25,187 nt of DNA from a virus, in the IMG/VR virus record IMGVR_UViG_3300021225_000030, positions 1-25,187 of that record. One strand, given 5' to 3'. Shown piece after piece: positions 6,429 through 13,581 of the stretch. The notes below the pieces were generated by a model that was not told the origin of the DNA, made no database searches, and saw only the letters and a program-made list of their open reading frames with translations. Numbering within the stretch: the first letter of the stretch is position 1; each line of letters begins with the position of its first letter. The position numbers and the translations under genes are program-made.

Positions 6429-7849
6429 TGAACAAAGGTATGTATGGGTTTGGTCTGCCACCCAATATGGCAACCCGTGTACGTCCACCACGCTGGAATC
6501 AAAGTCAAGTTTTGACCACTGCTGGCGCGTTTACATTCACTGTTCCTCAGAATGTCTACCAAGTTTTCTTTTTAGCCGCTGGTGGCGGTGGAGCTGGAGG
6601 CGGTGGTAATAACTCTAGCGCCACTGTTTCTGCTGGCGGCGGTGGCGGAGGTGGTGGTTGGGCGCAGGGGATTTTAGATGTAATTCCCGGTCAAACTATT
6701 ACAGGAACAATTGGAGCGGCAGGAACTTGTGCTTCAGCAACATCTAGCGGCGGAGCAGGCGGAACAACGTCGATCGGCACTGCTATTTCTTGCACTGGTG
6801 GTTCAGGTGGCACGTTAGCGTCTGGATCCAACTCAACATCTAGTGGCGGAGCTGGTGGTGCTGCCACAGTTTCTGCAACTTTAAGAGGTTTATTGACTGG
6901 TACTGGTGGTACTGGCGGCTCAGTAAGTTCTTCGGCTAGTGGCATTAACTACGGTGGCGGTGGTGGTGGTGGTTTGAGTGGAACAGGTGGATCTACTTCA
7001 ATTACCAGTACTGGACAAGCAAGCTCAGGCGGTGGCGGTGGTGGTTGGTACGGTAATGGTGGTTCTTGTACGGCTACCACTACTGGTTCTGTTGCCGGAG
7101 GCGGTGGGGGCGGCGGTTTTTACGGAAATGGCGGCTCTGTTGCTTGTAACGGATCACAAACAAACGGCGGATCTGGAGGTGGTGGTGGCTACTTGGGGAA
7201 CGGCGGATCAACACGCAATACCAGCACAAATATTGGCGGTGTCTCTGGTGGCGGTGGTGGTAGTGAATCTTCAGCTATGGATATTTTTAATATAACTAAT
7301 CCGTCGGCTGGATCATCTGTTCCGTCATTTGGCGGCGGCCCGTACGGGGGTAATCCGGGAACGGGTGGTGCTACCAATATTCCACAAGTAGCACCAACCT
7401 CTGGTGGATCCGGATTGTCCGTAAATGGTGATTCGCCATTTTTGCTGTACGCCAATAACGTTATTCCAATTGGCGGTGGTGGTGCAGGCGGTCAGCAGCT
7501 GGGAGGTTTGTTTATGGGGACGTCCGGCGGCTTTGGTGGTGGTGGTGGTGGCACTATGTATGGTTACGCCCCCGGCGGATCTGGCGGCTATGGTGGCGGT
7601 GGCGGTGGCGCTGGAACTACAAACTCTACAGTCGCGGCTGGTGCTGGTGGCTTTGGCGGCGGCGGAGGTGGCTGTGCCGGCCTAGGTGGAAATGGTGGCT
7701 TTGGCGGTGGCGGAGGTGGCGGTGGAGTTAGCAATGGCCCCGGTGGAAATGGTGGCTTCGGCGGTGGTGGTGGCGGTGGAACTGGCGGAGGTTTAGGCGG
7801 TTCAGGTGGTAAAGGTGTTGTAGCCTTTGCTTGGACAGAAGGGTACTAA
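6428..7849 (+). CDS. Glycine-rich adhesin-like tail protein (473 aa)
   Basis: The start (TAATG overlap) follows GGAGG. The N-terminus MNKGMYGFGLPPNMATRVRP precedes a small beta domain (SQVLTTAGAFTFTVPQNVYQ, then VFFLAA). Next comes a long series of Gly tracts (often 4-8 in a row) from residue ~52 to ~465. One less Gly-rich island lies near 285-345 (MDIFNITNPSAGSS...FLLYANNVIPIG). The end is GKGVVAFAWTEGY. This architecture is that of phage Gly-rich domain proteins. Salmonella phage S16 gp38 shows how Gly tracts can form a packed polyglycine core that displays receptor-binding loops. Whether this protein folds the same way is inference. The gene lies just before a chaperone-like gene. Confidence 0.7.
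   Translation: MNKGMYGFGLPPNMATRVRPPRWNQSQVLTTAGAFTFTVPQNVYQVFFLAAGGGGAGGGGNNSSATVSAGGGGGGGGWAQGILDVIPGQTITGTIGAAGTCASATSSGGAGGTTSIGTAISCTGGSGGTLASGSNSTSSGGAGGAATVSATLRGLLTGTGGTGGSVSSSASGINYGGGGGGGLSGTGGSTSITSTGQASSGGGGGGWYGNGGSCTATTTGSVAGGGGGGGFYGNGGSVACNGSQTNGGSGGGGGYLGNGGSTRNTSTNIGGVSGGGGGSESSAMDIFNITNPSAGSSVPSFGGGPYGGNPGTGGATNIPQVAPTSGGSGLSVNGDSPFLLYANNVIPIGGGGAGGQQLGGLFMGTSGGFGGGGGGTMYGYAPGGSGGYGGGGGGAGTTNSTVAAGAGGFGGGGGGCAGLGGNGGFGGGGGGGGVSNGPGGNGGFGGGGGGGTGGGLGGSGGKGVVAFAWTEGY
6580..7825 (+). repeat. Low-complexity GGN-rich DNA coding polyglycine
   Basis: Dense runs of GGT/GGC/GGA codons form many imperfect short direct repeats such as GGTGGCGGTGG. Gly codons are varied, which limits but does not remove the chance of slippage or recombination. 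The stretch is wholly inside the adhesin gene. Confidence 0.7.
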
Positions 7850-7851
7850 TC

Positions 7852-8250
7852 ATGAAATTTGCATGGATTGAAAACAACCACATTCGCGACATTGCCCCCG
7901 GAAATCCGGTGGAGTGGTATCACCCAGATGTTGCGGCTTTCTACAACACAGAAGTTCCTGACAACGCTGAGAATGGTGACGGCTGGGTAAATGGGCAGCT
8001 GGTTAAACCAGAACCATATGTTCCGCCAGAGCCAGAACCAACACCACGCACATGGACGTCATCAGACATCCGCGCAGGATTGACGCTTGCTGAACGTGTG
8101 AAGTGGGACAGCGACTCAGCGCCTGAAGTTGTGACGGCTAAACAAGAGATGGCAACACCTCAACTGGTAGCGCATACGACAGAAGTGTTGGATATGCTGG
8201 TTGGCGCTGGTGTTATTTCTCAAGCATCTGCTGACAAAATCTTAGCGTAG
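7852..8250 (+). CDS. Putative tail fibre assembly-like protein (132 aa)
   Basis: I chose the ATG at 7852, two bases after the adhesin stop; the in-frame TTG at 7831 lies inside the adhesin gene. The protein begins MKFAWIENNHIRDIAPGNP, with EWYHPDVAAFYN and GDGWVNGQ after it. It then has a Pro/Glu hinge (PPEPEPTPRTW near 56-68) and a helical end (LAERVKWDSD...EVLDMLVGAGVISQASAD). N-terminal MKFA.IEN followed by GW and a Pro-rich hinge is typical of small phage proteins placed after tail fibres and thought to assist assembly. The family call is tentative. Position supports a partner role for the Gly-rich adhesin. Confidence 0.55.
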   Translation: MKFAWIENNHIRDIAPGNPVEWYHPDVAAFYNTEVPDNAENGDGWVNGQLVKPEPYVPPEPEPTPRTWTSSDIRAGLTLAERVKWDSDSAPEVVTAKQEMATPQLVAHTTEVLDMLVGAGVISQASADKILA

Positions 8251-8252
8251 CC

Positions 8253-8345
8253 ATGAGAGACTGGGCTGAAGCGTTCATCGTTGCAGCCTTTTTTACCGCC
8301 TTCATTGTGTGGGGCGTTTTTACCATTTTGTGGATGTGGGGTTAG
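8253..8345 (+). CDS. Very small membrane peptide (30 aa)
   Basis: An ATG two bases after the previous stop opens a 30-residue frame ending TAG at 8343-8345, one base before the next start. The sequence is MRDWAEAFIVAAF, then a mostly hydrophobic stretch to the end (IVWGVFTILWMWG). That is a single membrane helix over residues 7-29 with a charged N-terminus. No clear ribosome site precedes it, so translation would depend on coupling. It lies at the left edge of the lysis genes, where small membrane peptides are frequent. The reality of this gene is moderately supported by its exact fit between two genes. Confidence 0.5.
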   Translation: MRDWAEAFIVAAFFTAFIVWGVFTILWMWG

Positions 8346-8346
8346 T

Positions 8347-9075
8347 ATGGTGACAGCAAAGAAGGCTCCGGCCAAAGCTCCTGCAAAGGTGGCTCCAGCC
8401 AAGGTAGCGCCAGTTAAAAAGCGTATACCCAAGCCAAAGCCAGAGCCTGTGGTGACGGTCAAGCACACGCCGCCAAAGAACCAAACGACTACCGACAAGG
8501 TCATTGACTTGATTAAGTGGGTGGACAATCCATTTAAGCTGTTCACGGTCATCCTGTTATCGTTCCTGTTCTTTGCAGGCTACTTTGCTTGGGACAGCCG
8601 CGTTGTTATCCTGAACGCCATTACAAACTCTTCACATAAGTCTTCGCTGCGCGAGGTGCCGGTACTAGAGAAAATCGCCCAAGCCGTGATGAAAGACTTG
8701 GAAGCCGACACCGTTGTGATTCACAAAGCCAACTTGGTAGTGAACGGCAGGACTACGCTACTTGCGTATGGCCCCAAGGGACGCACAACCGAGTTTGACG
8801 GTTACAACTCCACGCTGTTTAACAAGGATCCCGTGCGCAATACGGCCATGATTTCGATGCTAAACGGTGAAGTGTTCTGTGGCAAACATGAAGTAAGCGG
8901 CAAGACATCTGAGTGGGAAAAGAAACAAGGCGTTGAGTTCTCCTGCTGGGTGGGTGTACCCCCTGAGATTGGCGAGTTTGACGGCTACGCTTCGGTAGGG
9001 TTTTCCAAGGAGCCAGCAGACTTGACGGTGGTCAAGACACGGCTAAACTTGGCTTCAACGGAAATGGCAAAATGA
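8347..9075 (+). CDS. Membrane-anchored protein with Lys/Ala/Pro-rich N-terminal tail (242 aa)
   Basis: I chose the ATG at 8347, one base after the 30-residue gene; an earlier in-frame start at 8281 would overlap that gene. Residues 2-45 are Lys/Ala/Pro-rich (KKAPAKAPAKVAPAKVAP), like a histone-H1 tail. A single membrane helix lies at about 62-82 (FKLFTVILLSFLFFAGYFAW). Residues 100-242 should be periplasmic. They include LVVNGRTTLLAYGPKGRTTE, a repeated EFDGY (149-153 and 210-214) and two Cys (178 and 200) that could pair. The domain has a faint GAF-like look, but I do not recognise it. It sits with lysis genes. A spanin-like role is possible but unproven; the domain is not an obvious coiled coil. 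Confidence 0.7.
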   Translation: MVTAKKAPAKAPAKVAPAKVAPVKKRIPKPKPEPVVTVKHTPPKNQTTTDKVIDLIKWVDNPFKLFTVILLSFLFFAGYFAWDSRVVILNAITNSSHKSSLREVPVLEKIAQAVMKDLEADTVVIHKANLVVNGRTTLLAYGPKGRTTEFDGYNSTLFNKDPVRNTAMISMLNGEVFCGKHEVSGKTSEWEKKQGVEFSCWVGVPPEIGEFDGYASVGFSKEPADLTVVKTRLNLASTEMAK

Positions 9076-9079
9076 TTAA

Positions 9080-9364
9080 ATGCGCTGGCTTCTTCTACCA
9101 CTGTTGCTGTGTTTGGCAGGAGCCACCGCGAATGAGCGCTGTATTGTCACGGACTTTTATGGCCTGAGTTGGATACATGAGCCAACGCTTAGACACATTG
9201 AGTTGTCTAGGTGGTTGACCACAAACGGCAGCAGTTGCAGTACCGAGCAGTTGCTGGTGATTTGGAACAACTTGCCCATGTGGGCAGGGGTAGCGGATTC
9301 GGCGGAAATCAGAGCAAAGGTGTTGTACTACTTTGCAAAGGCTGCGGAGAGGGAAAAGAAATGA
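9080..9364 (+). CDS. Small secreted protein (94 aa)
   Basis: The ATG at 9080 begins four bases after the previous stop. The N-terminus MRWLLLPLLLCLAGATA is a classic short Sec signal peptide with likely cleavage after ATA (residue 17). The Cys at 11 sits inside the hydrophobic core, not in a good lipobox. The mature part is ~77 residues with two Cys (21 and 53) that could form a disulfide, and Trp-rich helices (LSRWLTTNG, IWNNLPMWAGVADSAEIRAK). The stop overlaps the next start (ATGA). A secreted protein just before holin and lysozyme could act in the envelope during lysis or superinfection exclusion. No family is recognised. Confidence 0.65.
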   Translation: MRWLLLPLLLCLAGATANERCIVTDFYGLSWIHEPTLRHIELSRWLTTNGSSCSTEQLLVIWNNLPMWAGVADSAEIRAKVLYYFAKAAEREKK

Positions 9365-9600
9365 TTTCCCTGCACAAATGGTATCCGTTTGTGTTCCCTA
9401 AAGAGTATGACGTTAGGGCGATTGCCCATGAGAAACGTGCAGAGAGGCTGGAGATTGAGCACAAGCTGGAGCTTGAAGCCCAGAAGGTGCGGGAAGTGGT
9501 TGAAGAATACGCGCTTGAGTTGTATAACAAACGCGCCAGACAGACCACGATTGAGTTGGAGATTTTCTCCAACAAAAGGCATTTTGATAAATTTGTTTGA
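9361..9600 (+). CDS. Small coiled-coil protein (79 aa)
   Basis: It starts in the ATGA overlap with the preceding gene; an in-frame GTG/ATG further upstream would lie inside that gene. MISLHKWYPFVFPKEYDVRA is followed by a long charged helix rich in Glu, Lys and Arg (EKRAERLEIEHKLELEAQK, then EEYALELYNKRARQTTIELE). This looks like a coiled coil. There is no membrane segment or signal. It is coupled upstream to the secreted protein and ends 8 bases before the holin-like gene. The function is unknown. Confidence 0.6.
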   Translation: MISLHKWYPFVFPKEYDVRAIAHEKRAERLEIEHKLELEAQKVREVVEEYALELYNKRARQTTIELEIFSNKRHFDKFV

Positions 9601-9608
9601 GGACTTTT

Positions 9609-10124
9609 ATGCTGACACTTCTTTCCACGCTAATTTCTTTCCTAATGGGCGGTCTGCCAAAGATACTTGATTTCTTACAAGATCGTCAGGATAAAAAACA
9701 CGAACTAGAGTTGGCGCAGATGCAAATTCAGCGCGAGTTGGAGATGCGTAAGTTGGGCTTTGAAGCTCAAGAACGGGTGGAGCATATCCATACCCAACAA
9801 TTAGAAATAGAGACGAAGTCGGCTGAGAAGCAGTCATTGGTTCAAGCGCAACAAGCTGAAATGCAGGCCATCTATGCCCATGACATGAGTCTAAACGAAG
9901 GCACATCAACATGGATGAAAGACCTTCGTGCCAGTGTACGCCCTGTAATTACCTACGGTTTCTTTGGTTTGCTAGTATTTATTGATGTGGGTTTGTTTGC
10001 CTATGGCTGGAGCCGTGGCGTACCATTTACTGAGTTGGCTGAGATGCTGTGGGATCCTGAGACTCAGGCTTTGTTTGCCAGCATCATTGCCTTCCACTTT
10101 GGCGGTCGGGCGTTTGGCAAATGA
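9609..10124 (+). CDS. Holin-like protein, three-helix type (171 aa)
   Basis: The start is ATG at 9609, after GAGG; an in-frame TTG at 9597 is less likely. Residues 2-23 are a hydrophobic helix (TLLSTLISFLMGGLPKILDF). Residues 26-95 form a charged coiled coil. A second membrane helix is at 112-133 (PVITYGFFGLLVFIDVGLFA) and a short third at 153-167 (QALFASIIAFHFGGRAFG). The arrangement and the end 'ALFASIIAFHFGGRAF' match the 3TM holin family found in phages and gene-transfer agents. A holin makes the membrane lesion that lets the endolysin out. It overlaps the lysozyme start by 4 bases, the usual holin-endolysin order. Confidence 0.75.
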   Translation: MLTLLSTLISFLMGGLPKILDFLQDRQDKKHELELAQMQIQRELEMRKLGFEAQERVEHIHTQQLEIETKSAEKQSLVQAQQAEMQAIYAHDMSLNEGTSTWMKDLRASVRPVITYGFFGLLVFIDVGLFAYGWSRGVPFTELAEMLWDPETQALFASIIAFHFGGRAFGK

Positions 10125-10597
10125 ACGTCAGCCCCAAGGCCATTAAGATGATCTCGCACCATGAAGGTGTGAGACAGAACCCGTACCGCTGCCCAGCAAA
10201 ACTGTGGACTGTAGGGGTTGGGCACGTTATGTTCCCAGAGCAGGGGAAGCTGAAGATAGACCAGCGCGATGCTTTTTTGCCCCCGCCAGAGGCTATGCGC
10301 AAATACAGCATGGAGGAAGTCAATGCAATACTTAGGGCAGACCTTGCTAGGTTTGAGAAAGGCGTGGCTACTTATTGTCCTGTGCCTCTTACTCAAGGGC
10401 AGTTTGACGCGCTGGTATCCTTTTCTTTTAACGTGGGTTTAGGCACATTGCAACGCTCAACCCTGCGCCAAAAAGTAAATCGCGGGGACATGGCTGGCGC
10501 AGCCGAAGAACTCTTGAAGTATTGCATGGCTGGTGGCAAAATACTCAAAGGGCTGCAAAATCGTCGCATCGACGAGCGTGCCATGTTTCTATCCTAG
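10121..10597 (+). CDS. Endolysin, GH24 lysozyme (muramidase)
   Basis: This 158-residue protein is a glycoside hydrolase 24 (T4-lysozyme-like) that cuts the MurNAc-GlcNAc bond of peptidoglycan. The catalytic signature is HHEGVRQNPYRC...WTVGVGH: E15, C24 and T30 keep the T4 spacing of E11, D20 and T26. Cys at the Asp position also occurs in other phage lysozymes. The C-terminal lobe has the usual LTQGQFDALVSFSFNVG and a closing GLQNRRIDERAMF. There is no signal peptide or SAR helix, so release depends on the holin encoded just upstream (ATGA overlap). The length is normal for the family. Confidence 0.92.
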   Translation: MNVSPKAIKMISHHEGVRQNPYRCPAKLWTVGVGHVMFPEQGKLKIDQRDAFLPPPEAMRKYSMEEVNAILRADLARFEKGVATYCPVPLTQGQFDALVSFSFNVGLGTLQRSTLRQKVNRGDMAGAAEELLKYCMAGGKILKGLQNRRIDERAMFLS

Positions 10598-10605
10598 GAC
10601 TGCCG

Positions 10606-12663
10606 ATGCCATTACAAAAGATTCTGTTTAAGCCGGGCGTCAACCGGGAGAACACGCGTTACACCACCGAAGGCGGCTGGTACGAGTGCGACAAGATTCG
10701 TTTCCGTCAAGGCAATCCTGAAGTTATCGGCGGCTGGGAGCGTATTTCTTCCAGCACGTTTCTCGGTCTGTGCCGTTCCTTGTGGAATTGGGTTACGCTC
10801 AGTAACTTGAATCTAGTAGGCGTTGGTACTAACCTAAAGTTCTATATTGAGTCTGGCGGTGCGTATAACGACATCACTCCCCTGCGCGCTACCGTGGTTT
10901 TAAATAATCCTTTTACAGGTGACGGCACAACCACTGTGTTGGTAACCGATGTAGCGCATGGCGGAATTACTGGGGATTTTGTAACCTTCAGTGGGGCCAC
11001 TGGCACATACGCTTCTACGTTTAATGCCGAGTATCAAATCACCGTTATTGACGACGACACCTACAACATTACAACGCCTATCGTTATTGCCGCAGGTACT
11101 TATGGGGGCGCTACGGTTACAGCGGAGTACCAACTTAATGTTGGCCCTGCAATCCAAGTCCCTCTGGTTGGTTGGGGTGCGGGCGGTTGGGGTTCCGGAG
11201 GCTGGGGCGCTGGTGTTTCAAGCTCGATTGGGCTGCAGTTGTGGAACCAAGTTAACTATGGCGAGAACCTGCTGTACGGCCAGCGCGGTGGTGGTCTGTA
11301 TTACTGGCAAGCCAATACAACGCTTACGACACGAGGCGTTAATCTAAACACCCTTGGCGGCACAGTATCTTTTACAAACGCTTCGCCTACGCTAGTCACC
11401 TCGACAGTCCTCTTTACTGAAGGCGCAGCCATTCAGTTCTCTGGCGGCTCTTTGCCAACGGGCGTTTCTGCGGCGACAACCTACTACGTGTTCCAAGTCA
11501 ACGGACTGACTTTTAATCTGTTGGACAGCACAGGCGCGGAAGTCAATACTTCTTCCACGGGCACAGGCACAGTGTCATTGATTGTGGACATCCCCACAAC
11601 GGTCAACTCGTTTACGGTATCCGATGCCTCACGTTTTGTGATTGCATTTGGTTGCAATGACTATGGCAGCACCACGATCGACCCTATGTTGATTCGCTGG
11701 TCAGCACAAGATGATTTGTATAATTGGACGCCAGACCCCACAAACCAAGCAGGTTTTACGCGACTTTCTCACGGCTCTGAAATTGTGACATCTGTCCAGA
11801 CCCGTCAGGAGATTGTGGTGTTTACCGACTCCAGCGTGTACTCGCTTCAGTACCTTGGCCCTCCTTATGTGTGGGCGTCGCAGTTGCTTGGCGACAGCAC
11901 CTCGATCATTGGCCCCAACGCTACAGCGCAGGCTTCTGGTATTGTGTATTGGATGGGCGTGGATAAGTTCTACGTCTATGACGGCCGAGTTAATACGCTC
12001 AATTGCGACTTGCGTCGCTACGTGTTCCAAGACATTAACCTCGATCAAGCAGCACAGGTTTTTGCAGGTACAAACGAAGGCTTCAACGAAGTCTGGTGGT
12101 TCTACTGTTCTTCCAACAGCACCGTGGTTGACCGCTACGTCGTGTACAACTACGTCGAAAAAGTCTGGTACTACGGCACAATGGGGCGCACAGCGTGGCT
12201 AGATTCCGGCTTGCAACCGTCGCCTTTGGCCGCTACATACTCCTATAACTTGGTCAACCAAGAGCAAGGACTTGATGACAACGAGACTGGTACAACTGCT
12301 GCGATCAATGCTTATATTGCTTCGTCTGAGTTTGATATTGGCGATGGCCATAACTTTGGTTTCGTCTGGCGTATCCTTCCGGACTTAACGTTCCAAGACT
12401 CTGTGGCTTCTCCAGCAGGGACACAGCCGACTGTGACCATGGAGTTGTACGGCTTGGCTAACTCAGGCTCTGGGGTCACAAGCGATGCCAGCCAGCCCGT
12501 GGTAAAGAGCAACGCCTACTACATTACTGAAGAGTTTACGGGCATGATCTTCACCCGTTTCCGTGGCCGCCAGATGATCTTCAAGATCAGTTCAAACCAG
12601 ATTGGTACGGCTTGGCAGCTCGGCGCTCCGCGTATAGATATTAGACCGGACGGCAGACGATGA
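10606..12663 (+). CDS. Tail nozzle/hub-like virion protein (685 aa)
   Basis: I chose the ATG at 10606, after AGGA; upstream in-frame starts lie inside the lysozyme gene. The N-terminus MPLQKILFKPGVNRENTRYT with GGWYECDKIRFRQG is a conserved opening of large phage structural proteins. Residues ~95-185 and ~245-330 look like small inserted beta domains. WGAGGWGSGGWGAG lies near 190-203. From ~395 onwards come blades such as VVFTDSSVYSLQYLGPPYVW, MGVDKFYVYDGR and VVYNYVEKVWYYGTMGRTAW, which recall the propeller-like fold of P22 gp10 and T7 gp12. The nozzle assignment is by pattern only. It starts the virion gene block after lysis. Confidence 0.55.
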   Translation: MPLQKILFKPGVNRENTRYTTEGGWYECDKIRFRQGNPEVIGGWERISSSTFLGLCRSLWNWVTLSNLNLVGVGTNLKFYIESGGAYNDITPLRATVVLNNPFTGDGTTTVLVTDVAHGGITGDFVTFSGATGTYASTFNAEYQITVIDDDTYNITTPIVIAAGTYGGATVTAEYQLNVGPAIQVPLVGWGAGGWGSGGWGAGVSSSIGLQLWNQVNYGENLLYGQRGGGLYYWQANTTLTTRGVNLNTLGGTVSFTNASPTLVTSTVLFTEGAAIQFSGGSLPTGVSAATTYYVFQVNGLTFNLLDSTGAEVNTSSTGTGTVSLIVDIPTTVNSFTVSDASRFVIAFGCNDYGSTTIDPMLIRWSAQDDLYNWTPDPTNQAGFTRLSHGSEIVTSVQTRQEIVVFTDSSVYSLQYLGPPYVWASQLLGDSTSIIGPNATAQASGIVYWMGVDKFYVYDGRVNTLNCDLRRYVFQDINLDQAAQVFAGTNEGFNEVWWFYCSSNSTVVDRYVVYNYVEKVWYYGTMGRTAWLDSGLQPSPLAATYSYNLVNQEQGLDDNETGTTAAINAYIASSEFDIGDGHNFGFVWRILPDLTFQDSVASPAGTQPTVTMELYGLANSGSGVTSDASQPVVKSNAYYITEEFTGMIFTRFRGRQMIFKISSNQIGTAWQLGAPRIDIRPDGRR

Positions 12664-13547
12664 CCACTAAGATCGTCACAACGGACTACACGATCGACAA
12701 GATTGCTGCGCCTAACTTACCCCTTGCGCCCCGTGAGTGGGATCAGCGGTATCAGGATCAGTTTGCCAACGTCTTGCGTCTGTACTTTAACCGCATTGAC
12801 GACTTTATTGCTCGTTTAAAAACGGGCTCCGGGACTATTGATGGCTCTGGGATTTTGTTCCCCAACGGGGCGTTTTACCAAGACGGGTACACAACGCTTA
12901 CAGCCAACATGACCAACAACGGCACAACGCCAATTCAGGTCACGTCAACTGAGGGGTTTATTTCTTCGGGCGGTCTGATTATTGGTACGGAGTTGATTAA
13001 GTACACCGGCAAGACAGCGACTACTTTTACGGGCATTACCCGTGGCGCGTATGGTTCAACCAACGTAGCCCACACTGCGGGCGTTTCTGTGTCCGAAGCC
13101 CAAACCCTAGCTTCCACTACTGTATCTCAACCACTAACTTTGCTCCAGACAACTGTAAGTAATGGCGTGGCCATTGATGCTACAGATAAGACAAAAATTG
13201 TCCACGCTACCGCAGGCATTTACAACATCCAGTTCAGCATCCAGATGCTGACGTTTGACAACACAATCGACAACGTAACTATTTGGTTCAGGCTAAACGG
13301 TGTGGATATTCCTTACAGCGCAGGTATTGCAACAATCCCAGCTATCCACGGCGGTAGCCCCGGTACGGCAATTATTTCGTGGAACCTTGTACAGCCCATG
13401 AATGCTGGCGATTACGTCCAGCTTCTGTTTGCTTCAAATACAGGCAACACTGTGGCAGCAACTTACCCACCCGGAACAACGCCGGTGCATCCAGCTTCGC
13501 CGTCCATCATTGTTACATCAACATTTGTGTCTGCGCTTCCCGCATGA
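12660..13547 (+). CDS. Virion protein with C-terminal jelly-roll-like domain (295 aa)
   Basis: It starts in the ATGA overlap with the nozzle-like gene. The N-terminal helix region (PLAPREWDQRYQDQFANVLR, then LYFNRIDDFIARL) is a recognised opening of phage proteins that bind the tail. A middle domain (about 85-135) includes GLIIGTELIKYTGKTATTFT and ITRGAYGSTNVAH. Residues ~155-295 (AGIYNIQFSIQM, VTIWFRLNGVDIP, NAGDYVQLLFAS) look like a C1q/TNF-type jelly roll, a common trimeric receptor-binding or tail-tip fold. The coupling to the nozzle-like gene suggests the two products sit together in the tail. Confidence 0.6.
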   Translation: MTTKIVTTDYTIDKIAAPNLPLAPREWDQRYQDQFANVLRLYFNRIDDFIARLKTGSGTIDGSGILFPNGAFYQDGYTTLTANMTNNGTTPIQVTSTEGFISSGGLIIGTELIKYTGKTATTFTGITRGAYGSTNVAHTAGVSVSEAQTLASTTVSQPLTLLQTTVSNGVAIDATDKTKIVHATAGIYNIQFSIQMLTFDNTIDNVTIWFRLNGVDIPYSAGIATIPAIHGGSPGTAIISWNLVQPMNAGDYVQLLFASNTGNTVAATYPPGTTPVHPASPSIIVTSTFVSALPA

Positions 13548-13581
13548 TATTATTGACCAACCCCCATTTTGAGAGGCAAAA

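Noticed and set aside
6978-7685. Extra + strand frames inside the glycine-rich adhesin
   Set aside because: They are Val/Leu/Ala-rich shift products of GGN codon runs and lack starts with ribosome sites.
6580-7825. CRISPR or tandem-repeat array
   Set aside because: The repeats are imperfect, irregular in spacing, keep the reading frame and simply code glycine tracts.
1-8250. Diversity-generating retroelement acting on a fibre gene
   Set aside because: No reverse transcriptase gene and no template/variable repeat pair with adenine-biased changes is visible in the window. It could still lie outside.
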